Below, in pieces: positions 1-6,207 of a stretch of 9,269 bases of DNA; within the stretch, counting starts at the first letter, position 1; each line of letters begins with the position of its first letter. Under the pieces are notes generated by a model. That model had not been told where the DNA came from. It worked only from the letters and a program-made list of their open reading frames with translations, and did no database searches. The stretch spans positions 1 to 9,269 of the forward strand of contig JAISTA010000070.1 in assembly GCA_031272845.1 (NCBI GenBank). Direction: 5' to 3'. A program made the translations under genes and the position numbers. This DNA is from Oscillospiraceae bacterium. GTDB lineage: Bacteria; Bacillota; Clostridia; Oscillospirales; Oscillospiraceae.

Positions 1-1044
1 GGCAAGACGAGCCTGACGGAAAAGGAAAATTACCTGCGCATGCTGCGCGGAGAGATCCCGGAGTGGGTTCCGCAGTACACCTTTGGCAAAATGCCCGGCA
101 GCGACTACAACCCCGCAAACGTAATGCTTGAGCCGGATCTGCTCATACAGCACCGCAAGAATAAGGGCGGCAAGGACATTTGGGGCGTGAACTATGTTGC
201 GACCTACGAGACGGGCGAGGCGCTCATTCCGGAACCGAACAACTTTATCCTTGACGATATAACGAAATGGCGCGACGTTATCAAGGCGCCGGATATTTCC
301 GGGATTGACTGGGAGGCGATGGTCAAAAAAGACATCGAGGACTCCCGCATAGACCGCACGCAGTCGGCTATGGCGCTGAACCTGCATTTCGGCTACTTCC
401 AGAACATTGTTTCGTATATGGGCTTTGAGGGCGCAATGATGGCAATGGCGGAGGACCCGGAGGAGGTTCACGCGCTGCTTGACTACATCGCCGACTTTTA
501 CATAGAGGTCGCAAAAAACACAATCGACCTGTACAATCCTGACATTTGCACGTTTATGGACGATACGGCCGCCTGGGGCTCACCGTTTATCTCGCCGGGA
601 ATGTACCGCGAGTTCCTGCTTCCGCGCCACAAGCGCTGGGCGGATATGGCGGCAGAGCGCGGCAAGCTGATGACAATGCATAACTGCGGCAAGTGCGAAA
701 GCATTATTGACCAGCTCGTTGAAATCGGAATCAACATGTGGGAGCCCGCGCAGACCTGCAACGACCTCGTCGCCGTCAAGAAAAAGTACGACGGCAAGGA
801 CGGGCGCAAGCGCCTCGCAATCGGCGGCGGCTGGGACGGACGCGGCAGACTGCTTGAGCCCGACGTTACGGACGAGGAGCTTATCGCGTCTGTTCACGCG
901 ACAATCGACTCGCTCGCGCCGGACGGCGGCTTTGCGTGGTGCGGCGGCTTCCTCGGTGCTATTGACGACAAAGAGGTTCTGCGCAAGAACATGGTCGTTA
1001 TGGGCGAGGTCACAAGGTACGGCCACGAGTTCTACAAGAAGTAG
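1..1044 (+). CDS. URO-D family protein (uroporphyrinogen decarboxylase-like), 5' partial
   Basis: The frame is open from the first base, and the residues before the first in-window ATG (position 40) read TEKENYLRMLRGE, which is the usual start region of this family, so the true start lies just off the left edge. The fold is that of uroporphyrinogen decarboxylase, but this branch is more often linked to corrinoid or aryl methyl-transfer proteins (MtaA/CmuA-like) than to haem synthesis. The segment HNCGKC (nt 679-696) is the typical H-x-C-G motif; in MtaA-type enzymes a histidine and cysteines bind zinc for thiol activation. Further family-like segments are DDTAAWG near nt 560 and IGGGWDGRG near nt 820. 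The in-window length of 347 residues is nearly full for the family. The neighbour that could reveal its substrate (a corrinoid protein or methyltransferase) would lie upstream and is not seen. Family assignment is firm; the reaction is unknown. Confidence 0.88.
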   Translation, partial: GKTSLTEKENYLRMLRGEIPEWVPQYTFGKMPGSDYNPANVMLEPDLLIQHRKNKGGKDIWGVNYVATYETGEALIPEPNNFILDDITKWRDVIKAPDISGIDWEAMVKKDIEDSRIDRTQSAMALNLHFGYFQNIVSYMGFEGAMMAMAEDPEEVHALLDYIADFYIEVAKNTIDLYNPDICTFMDDTAAWGSPFISPGMYREFLLPRHKRWADMAAERGKLMTMHNCGKCESIIDQLVEIGINMWEPAQTCNDLVAVKKKYDGKDGRKRLAIGGGWDGRGRLLEPDVTDEELIASVHATIDSLAPDGGFAWCGGFLGAIDDKEVLRKNMVVMGEVTRYGHEFYKK

Positions 1045-1069
1045 GCGGCAGGCTGAATTAAGCAGCAAA

Positions 1070-1097
1070 AAATCCCCCTGTGAGAGCAGGGGGATTT
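1070..1097 (+). terminator. Intrinsic terminator after the URO-D gene
   Basis: An 11-bp perfect stem (AAATCCCCCTG at 1070-1080, its complement at 1087-1097) closes a 6-nt loop, 25 nt after the URO-D stop. The 3' side ends in only three T residues, so termination may be modest. On the minus strand the stem would be followed by six T residues, so it could also stop transcription from the right. Confidence 0.65.
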
Positions 1098-1134
1098 GCA
1101 CAGGACGTGTAATCAATTGGCTATGCTATTCGAA

Positions 1135-1297
1135 TTTATAGTCAATTAACTTGAAAAGCGGTTTGGATTTGCGCGGATATTTTTGGCATTGCCAGGAGGA
1201 GGACGCAGGCGTGTCGTACCCCGGCAAGGACGACGACGCAGCACTGCGGCAAATAGACCGTAAAGCCGAGCCGTTTTTCAAGTTAATTGACTATAAA
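1135..1297. repeat. Small element with 27-bp terminal inverted repeats (MITE-like)
   Basis: The arms 1135-1161 and 1271-1297 are inverted complements over 27 bp with one mismatch (G versus A near the inner end). Weaker complementarity continues inward (about 1159-1183 with 1250-1273) and outward, where CTATTCG occurs in both flanks. The 109-bp core contains no transposase and no intact gene. A short open stretch on the plus strand (from a TTG at 1151) has a protein-like run, DDDAALRQIDRKAEPFF, but no ribosome binding site. The right arm includes the last codons and stop of the minus-strand gene ending at 1283, so either the element inserted there and now supplies the C-terminus, or that gene end was copied in inverted orientation. 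I saw no clear target-site duplication. Confidence 0.6.
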
Positions 1298-2128
1298 AGG
1301 GAACGAATAGGCCATGTGTATTCTCCGATACTCGAATTCGTCGTTATGAGCAATCAAAACTAACCGGTTATCGGTTAGAAAGAAGCCTTTTATTTCGGGT
1401 GCGTAAAGTCGCTCTCCGTCCTCCGTCAGAAAATATGTTTCTTCAAAATGGCGAATTCCGTCGTCGTATTCAAACTCGTCGGTTTCAGTCACATACTCCC
1501 CTTTATAATACTCTTCAAACGCGCTTGTAATAAACGTTTCGACCAGCGTGCGGTATACACGCACATCGCGTTTTAATTCAAAATAATCGTCATTGTTAAG
1601 GCCGCTGCTGTCGATGAACATTAGAACGCAGGTATCCATGTAATTTCTGTGATTTGTAATCTTTTTTAACTCCTCACGTGAAACAAAAGCTTCAAGCTCA
1701 AGCCGATTGCCTGTTTTCACGTCATAAGTCAGCGCAAAGTACAACGGCCATTTTGAATCGTAATTATAGCCATAAAAAAGGATACTGATATATTTTTCGT
1801 CCGCACGTGTTATTACATAATTAAGGTTGCGTCCGTGGCTGCTTAAATAATCAAGCTCCGACGCAAAAGACCGGATTTCGTTTACTATATCGAGATTTAT
1901 TTTCATATACGCAGTGTCGTTATACCATTCGAAAATTTGAGGAAATTTGTAGTCGTAGTTTCCAAGTCCGAATTTTTCTTGAAGTTTGCCTCCTCCTCTG
2001 ATTGTATACAGCTCCTCTACAGCGGCGTAATGCCCCGAAATCTCACGCGAAAGCCTTTGCGCGGCGGGACGAGCGGCGCAAACGATTTGAGACGTTATTA
2101 TTAGCGTTAAAATCAAATGCTTTAGCAT
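1283..2128 (-). CDS. Secreted protein with RsiV/DUF3298-like domain, function unknown
   Basis: The 281-residue product starts with a hydrophobic signal peptide (about residues 4-18, probable cleavage after VCA at 16-18), so it should be exported. The mature part resembles the extracellular DUF3298/PdaC-type region found in the anti-sigma factor RsiV and related proteins: YDVKTGNRLELEAF at 135-148, YFLTEDGERLY at 232-242 and the closing strand run NRLVLIA...FEYRRIHMAYSFPF at 254-278. No cytoplasmic anti-sigma region is present, so it is not RsiV itself. Ligand binding (in RsiV, lysozyme) is only a family-level possibility. The start is supported by AGTGAG about 9 nt upstream and by a perfect promoter. 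The last six codons lie at the inner edge of an inverted-repeat element, so the native C-terminus may have been altered. It is more A+T-rich than its neighbours. Confidence 0.72.
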   Translation of the reverse strand: MLKHLILTLIITSQIVCAARPAAQRLSREISGHYAAVEELYTIRGGGKLQEKFGLGNYDYKFPQIFEWYNDTAYMKINLDIVNEIRSFASELDYLSSHGRNLNYVITRADEKYISILFYGYNYDSKWPLYFALTYDVKTGNRLELEAFVSREELKKITNHRNYMDTCVLMFIDSSGLNNDDYFELKRDVRVYRTLVETFITSAFEEYYKGEYVTETDEFEYDDGIRHFEETYFLTEDGERLYAPEIKGFFLTDNRLVLIAHNDEFEYRRIHMAYSFPFIVN

Positions 2129-2188
2129 GATGTTTTTCTCACTTGCCTAAATATTTGTCTATTTTTTTCCGCGCCGCAGACTGCCGTC

Positions 2189-2217
2189 ATTATACTAATT
2201 GCCGGCAGCACTGTCAA
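2189..2217 (-). promoter_or_regulatory. Perfect-consensus sigma-A promoter for the secreted protein
   Basis: Read on the minus strand, TTGACA (2217-2212) is followed after exactly 17 nt by TATAAT (2194-2189). Transcription should begin near 2182, giving a leader of about 54 nt. An inverted repeat, CTGCCG at 2181-2186 and CGGCAG at 2203-2208, brackets the -10 box and could be an operator. Confidence 0.85.
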
Positions 2218-2276
2218 GTGAAATTGCAACCAAACCCAATACATCACATCTCAACCTTACCCAACAAGGAGCATCC

Positions 2277-2639
2277 ATGAAATTCATACACAGTACACTG
2301 ACCGTAAAAAACCTTGAGGAATCGCTGAAATTCTACCATGAGGCCCTCGGGCTGCCGATTGACGCGCGATTTTCGGCGGGAACGCACGAAATCGTCTTTT
2401 TAGGCGGCGGCGGCACAAAAATTGAGCTTATCGGCGGCGAGGCCGGACACAAAACCGACGCGGGGCGTGACATTTCCTGGGGCTTTGAGGTCAGCTCGCT
2501 TGAAGAGACGCGGGAAAGGCTCGCCGCTCTCGGTATTGCGGCGGGCGATACCGTTTCTCCGCACGCCGGCGTTCGGTTCTTTTTTATAAAGGATCCCGAC
2601 GGCATGACGATTCAGCTCGTTGAGCAAGAAAAAGCTTAA
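2277..2639 (+). CDS. VOC/glyoxalase-fold metalloenzyme-like protein
   Basis: The ATG at 2277 is chosen because AAGGAG (2266-2271) lies 5 nt upstream; an earlier in-frame ATG at 2199 has no such site and falls in the divergent promoter. The 120-residue product has the two beta-alpha-beta-beta-beta repeats of the vicinal oxygen chelate superfamily: residues 1-52 (IHSTLTVKNLEESLKFYHEALGL) and 66-116 ending KDPDGMTIQLVE. Compared with E. coli GloA, metal ligands H5, E50 and E116 are matched, but the position of the third ligand (H74 in GloA) falls at S67/W68, so classical lactoylglutathione lyase activity is doubtful. It may be an antibiotic-resistance-like or other VOC protein. The next gene starts 14 nt downstream, so the two are probably co-transcribed. 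No convincing promoter is seen upstream. Confidence 0.85.
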   Translation: MKFIHSTLTVKNLEESLKFYHEALGLPIDARFSAGTHEIVFLGGGGTKIELIGGEAGHKTDAGRDISWGFEVSSLEETRERLAALGIAAGDTVSPHAGVRFFFIKDPDGMTIQLVEQEKA

Positions 2640-2653
2640 TCGCGAGGCCGCAT

Positions 2654-3583
2654 ATGTCCTTTGATATTCTGCAGGAAAAAATCTCCCGTCTTCGCTCACC
2701 CATCTGCGTCGGGCTCGACCCGACGGACGCGCTCATACCGCAGGAGCTGCTGGATGCGGCAATCTCACGTCACGGCTTTTCTGAAAAGGCGCTTTCAGCG
2801 GCATATTTGCAGTTTTGCAAGGCGATAATTGCCTCAACGGCGGATATTGTCCCCGCTGTGAAAATTCAGTCCGCTTACTTTGAGCGGCTGGGTCCGGCAG
2901 GCGTTTCCGCAATGAAGGCGATCGGCGACGAGGCGAAAGCAGCCGGAATGTACGTCATTTGCGACGCAAAGCGCGGTGATATAGGCCCGACAAGCGCGGC
3001 GTACGCCGAGGCGCTGCTCGGTTCCGTGAAGCTCGGGGGAGTGACAACCGCGCCTTACTCTTTTGACAGCGCAACGGTTAACCCATATCTAGGAACGGAC
3101 TGCCTGAAGCCGTTTTTAGAGGTCGCAGTCCGTGAGGACAAGACGATTTTCGTCCTCGTCAAGACCTCAAACCCCTCCTCCGGCGAGCTGCAGGATCTAG
3201 AGCTGTCCGGCGGCGAGCTTGTTTATGAGAAAATGGGGCGGCTGATAGAGGACTTCGCGGCCGAAACAGCCGGCGCGGCGGGCTTTACGCGCGCCGGCGC
3301 GGTAATCGGCGCGACATACCCGGAGGTTCTCGCGAAAATGCGGCGGCAGATGCCGAAGACGTTTTTTCTCGTGCCCGGAGTCGGCGCGCAGGGCGCAACG
3401 GCAAGCGACGTTGCGGCCGCGTTTCGCGGAGCGGGCAGCGGTACGGCGAGCGGCGCGATAATAAATTCCTCGCGCGGGATTATCGGTGCGTGGAAAACCG
3501 CGCCGGGCGGCGACTGGAAGGACGCGGTGCGCGCGGCGGCACGGGAGCTGACGGAGCAGCTGCGCGCGGCGGTGTTTATTTAG
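2654..3583 (+). CDS. pyrF: Orotidine 5'-phosphate decarboxylase, type 2 subfamily
   Basis: PyrF converts orotidine 5'-monophosphate to UMP, the last step of de novo pyrimidine synthesis, in the cytoplasm. The 309-residue protein matches the longer type 2 subfamily. It shows CVGLDPTD (18-25), the strand AVKIQ (68-72), and the catalytic signature DAKRGDIG (104-111), which contains the Lys and Asp residues of the charge network. Towards the C-terminus, VPGVGAQGA and INSSRGII match the phosphate-binding end of the TIM barrel. The ATG at 2654 has GAGG 6 nt upstream and sits 14 nt behind the VOC gene stop. No other pyr gene is nearby, so pyrF is separate here from the pyrE/pyrD/pyrK cluster that often accompanies it in Clostridia (known practice; the rest of the genome is not visible). 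Confidence 0.97.
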   Translation: MSFDILQEKISRLRSPICVGLDPTDALIPQELLDAAISRHGFSEKALSAAYLQFCKAIIASTADIVPAVKIQSAYFERLGPAGVSAMKAIGDEAKAAGMYVICDAKRGDIGPTSAAYAEALLGSVKLGGVTTAPYSFDSATVNPYLGTDCLKPFLEVAVREDKTIFVLVKTSNPSSGELQDLELSGGELVYEKMGRLIEDFAAETAGAAGFTRAGAVIGATYPEVLAKMRRQMPKTFFLVPGVGAQGATASDVAAAFRGAGSGTASGAIINSSRGIIGAWKTAPGGDWKDAVRAAARELTEQLRAAVFI

Positions 3584-3588
3584 GGGGG

Positions 3589-3731
3589 GACACTACTCGT
3601 TCAAAGCTGTTTACAAGCAAATTTCAGCGCTTTTCGGATCGTCGTTCTTGGAGCGCGTCCGCCCGCCCTCGTTCTCCTCGCCGAAAATTGCTCAAAATTT
3701 TTCTTGAAACCGGCTATTTCAGAGTAGTGTC
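3589..3731. repeat. 143-bp imperfect palindromic element with 10-bp inverted ends
   Basis: GACACTACTC at 3589-3598 is the exact inverted complement of 3722-3731. Inside, the two halves remain alignable: CAAGCAAATTT...TTTTCGG on the left resembles the complement of the right half (CAAGAAAAATTTT...TTTTCGG), so the element is one long imperfect palindrome around 3660. It begins 6 nt after the pyrF stop. No ORF with a ribosome binding site is present. It looks like a non-autonomous interspersed repeat; a structured RNA is the alternative. I see no target-site duplication. Confidence 0.5.
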
Positions 3732-3750
3732 AGCACTCCCTAGAGTAAAG

Positions 3751-3782
3751 AAAAAAACCGAGAGGGCACCTCTCGGTTTTTT
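3751..3782 (+). terminator. Strong bidirectional intrinsic terminator after pyrF
   Basis: CCGAGAGG (3758-3765) pairs perfectly with CCTCTCGG (3769-3776) over a 3-nt loop. A run of seven A precedes the stem, and TTTTTTCTTTTTT (3777-3789) follows it, giving a long U-tract in either direction. It lies about 170 nt after the pyrF stop, on the far side of the 143-bp element. Confidence 0.92.
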
Positions 3783-3840
3783 CTTTTTTGTGGGGGATAC
3801 TGTAGAGCGGGTGCTTTGCTTCTGCCGCCTTCTGCTGTGC

Positions 3841-5318
3841 ACTTGCGGCGAGGCTGGTGTTCTTGGCAACGCAAAACTGGAGGCAGGAACGAAAAGTTCT
3901 CTGTTCGGGGCGGGTGCGGAGTTTGGAATAGGGACTCGGCTGCTCTTCTTTTCGAAGCAAAAGCGCCTACGCGGCGGGCGGTTACTTTTTCCGCTTCGCC
4001 GGAAAAAGTAACCAAACTGGGGCGACTTCTTTTCTCTTGAGAAAAGAAGCAAAATCGCTTTATGCCGGGCAGGCGGGGTAGCTGCAATGTAGACTCTGCC
4101 CACACCGCGCAAAGTGCGGTGGTCGCGGAGAATGCTTCAGCACCGCCGCACGCAGGGGCGAAGCCTGTTCGGGGCTAAAGACTTAGGTTAGGCTGCATGT
4201 TGGGGCGGACTGCGGCGGGGGTGGTAACCGGAAGGACTGTGCTGCTACGATCGCTGCCGCGCGTTGTGCTGGAGATTGGTGCGTGTCCCGGCGCGGCAGG
4301 TGTTTGGGCGGCGGTGTGTGCGTCCCTGCGGTGCGGTTGCGTCCTGCGGTGCCGCAACGTTTCCGTAGGGGACGGCGTCCTCGACGTCCCTCCCCTTGGT
4401 TTGCCGCCAGGTTTTGCGGCAAACGACGTTACCGTACGGCATTGGTGCGAGCGGGTGCGGTGTCCTTGGACTCGCTTTGCGCGTCCTGGATGTGCGGGCG
4501 CGGCTACTGTGACGGGGATTTCGGACGACATTCTGTAGGGGACGCTGCCCTCAGCGTCCCGTTCATTTATTGTACGGGTTTATTTGTTTTCAAGCACAAA
4601 TGTTGTGGTCTAGGTATTCCGAACATCTATTGTTCGGGTACGGTGGTTATAGAACGGTGGCGTTGTGGTCTCGAGGACGGGACGCTGAGGGCAGCGTCCC
4701 CTACAAAATACCGCGACCGCACCCACACCGTGCGGACACGCCGTCTGACGCAAAATTCGGCGGCGAACCAGACAAGGGACGTCGAGGACGCCGTCCCCTA
4801 CGGAAACGTTGCGGCAGCGGTGTACGCAACTGCACCGCAAGAAACACCAACCGCAACCACAACACCCGCCGCGCCGGGAGACGCACCAATCTCCAGCACA
4901 ACGCGCGGCAGCGATCGCAGCAGTACAGTCCTTCCGGTAACCACCCCCACCGCAGTTCGCGCACACCAGCCATCCAACCTAAGTCTTTAGCCCCGGACAG
5001 GCTTCGCCCCTGCGTGCGGCGGTGCTGAAACGTTCGGATGCTGCACCGCACCAGTCATTGGGTGGGCAGGGACTACATTGCCGTACAATCCCGCCCGGCA
5101 TAAAAAAGATTTGCTTCTTTCTAAAAGAAGTCGCCCCTTTTTGGTTACTTTTTCCGGCGAAGCGGAAAAAGTAACCGCCCGCCGCGTAGGCGCTTTTGCT
5201 GTGAATAGAGACTAAGCTGAATCACAATTCCAAACACCGAAATCTGCGTCAAACAGAGAACTTTTCGTTCCCGCCTATAGATTACCGTCGCAAAGAACAC
5301 CACAGCCCCGCCGCAAGC
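3841..5318. repeat. Very large (about 1.48 kb) imperfect inverted repeat, non-coding
   Basis: The left arm (about 3841-4561) and right arm (about 4678-5318) are inverted copies. Blocks checked base by base are: 38/38 between 3956-3993 and 5163-5200; 48/49 between 4141-4189 and 4976-5024; 41/41 between 4351-4391 and 4775-4815; and 28/28 between 4534-4561 and 4678-4705. Homology between blocks is weaker with indels, and the left arm carries about 70 extra bases near 4465-4533. Each arm holds its own hairpins: a 14-bp stem at 3980-4013 and again at 5143-5176, and CTTCTTTTCT with its complement at 4026-4049 (counterpart 5114-5130). ORFs here lack ribosome binding sites, give Arg/Pro/Gly/Cys-rich products and even cross the axis, so none is called. 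Units such as GTAGGGGACG...CGTCCC look like building blocks of interspersed clostridial repeats. No transposase is present. Confidence 0.88.
4562..4677. repeat. Spacer of the large palindrome, with a 60-nt direct repeat and a hairpin
   Basis: The 116-bp centre is richer in A+T than the arms. Two copies of a diverged unit are offset by exactly 60 nt: TATTGTACGGGT (4568) with TATTGTTCGGGT (4628), and GTTGTGGTCT at 4602 with the same ten bases at 4662. A 7-bp hairpin, CCGAACA (4619-4625) with TGTTCGG (4631-4637), sits close to the axis of the palindrome. No promoter or ORF of note is seen in it. Confidence 0.6.
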
Positions 5319-5446
5319 GCCCGGCAACCGCTCAACAAAAAGCCCCGCAGTGCAGCTTTACCGCAAAGTCAAATCCCCAAAGTGTAATTTTTTCATCCCT
5401 CCGCTCATAAGATTTATCGATACAAGTGTTTATCGGGAGCTGATCT

Positions 5447-6064
5447 ATGAACGCAGAGCTGAAGAACTCTATAAAATTATGCGGGACGGTGTGCGCCGCG
5501 CCTGTTGCAAATAATAATTCCGGGTTTGGCGGCGTTGTCTCGTTTCCCGTTGAAATTTCACGTCTTTCCGGCACTGTTGACAGGCTCAATGTCCACGCGC
5601 CGGAGTCCCTTGCGGCCGGGCTGGACCTTGCCGAGGGAGGACGCGTGAAAATTACAGGCGAGGTGCGCTCACAAAACGAACCGGGCACGGACGGGCGCTC
5701 ACGCCTTATTATATTCGTGTTTGCTGACGAAATTGACCTTGCGGAGTCCGAGCTGCGCGATGAAAACGAGGTGGAGCTTATCGGCGTTATCTGCAAGGAG
5801 CCGACATTTCGTTCAACGCCCTCCGGCCGCAAGATATGCGACGTTATGCTTGCCATCAACCGTCCGCGCGGCAAGTCCAACTACCTGCCGGCGATTGCCT
5901 GGGGCAGGTGCGCCTATGAGCTGTCTGACTGCACGGTCGGAACTGTAATATCGCTTTACGGTCGGCTGCAATCGAGAAAATACATAAAAAAGCACTCGGA
6001 AACCTTTTCTGAGGAGCGCACCGCGTTTGAAATCTCCGCCATTACGGTAAACACGGAGGTTTAG
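5447..6064 (+). CDS. Tandem OB-fold single-stranded DNA-binding-like protein
   Basis: The 205-residue product has two regions that each read as an OB fold. The first (about 6-98) begins NSIKLCGTVCAAPV and has the conserved strand GGRVKITGEVRS (64-75). The second (about 108-203) is clearly SSB-like: VELIGVICKEPTFRSTPSGR, then NYLPAIAWGRCAYE (145-158), then ISLYGRLQSRKYIKK (168-182), equivalent to the W-G and G-R-x-Q-S-R-x-Y positions of bacterial SSB. The acidic C-terminal tail through which replicative SSB recruits partners is missing, so this is an accessory paralogue rather than the main SSB. The start is supported by GGGAG (5435-5439) 7 nt upstream. It sits alone between the large palindrome and a convergent sporulation gene. 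A promoter is not evident. Its role is unknown; ssDNA binding is a family-based inference. Confidence 0.8.
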   Translation: MNAELKNSIKLCGTVCAAPVANNNSGFGGVVSFPVEISRLSGTVDRLNVHAPESLAAGLDLAEGGRVKITGEVRSQNEPGTDGRSRLIIFVFADEIDLAESELRDENEVELIGVICKEPTFRSTPSGRKICDVMLAINRPRGKSNYLPAIAWGRCAYELSDCTVGTVISLYGRLQSRKYIKKHSETFSEERTAFEISAITVNTEV

Positions 6065-6109
6065 CGGCGATTATATCACCGTTGTGCGCAAATTTCGGCG
6101 GCACAAACA

Positions 6110-6161
6110 CCTAAACGCACCGAAGGGCCGGCATTGCTGACGGCCCTTCGGTGCATTTAGG
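6110..6161. terminator. Long shared hairpin between convergent SSB-like and spoIIQ genes
   Basis: GCACCGAAGGGCCG (6117-6130) pairs perfectly with 6141-6154 over a 10-nt loop. Beyond one mismatch the stem extends by CCTAAA/TTTAGG, making about 20 pairs. It lies about 45 nt from each of the two stop codons. Neither side has a clean U-tract, so it may stop both transcripts by structure or protect their 3' ends. Confidence 0.7.
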
Positions 6162-6207
6162 AGAGAAAATGAAAAAGCGAAATGCAAAATTCAGTCAGGC
6201 ATCTGGT

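Noticed and set aside
1151..1363. 70-codon plus-strand ORF across the small inverted-repeat element
   Set aside because: It starts at a TTG without a ribosome site right after a stop and runs antisense into the end of the secreted-protein gene; a fossil coding fragment cannot be excluded.
4197..5051. Several ORFs of 110-235 codons on both strands across the large palindrome
   Set aside because: They lack ribosome binding sites, encode Arg/Pro/Gly/Cys-rich sequence, appear in many frames at once and cross the palindrome axis; the inverted symmetry and high G+C explain them.
3841..5318. CRISPR array or composite transposon
   Set aside because: Repeats are inverted rather than regularly spaced direct repeats, no cas gene or transposase is present, and the 116-bp centre has no cargo gene.
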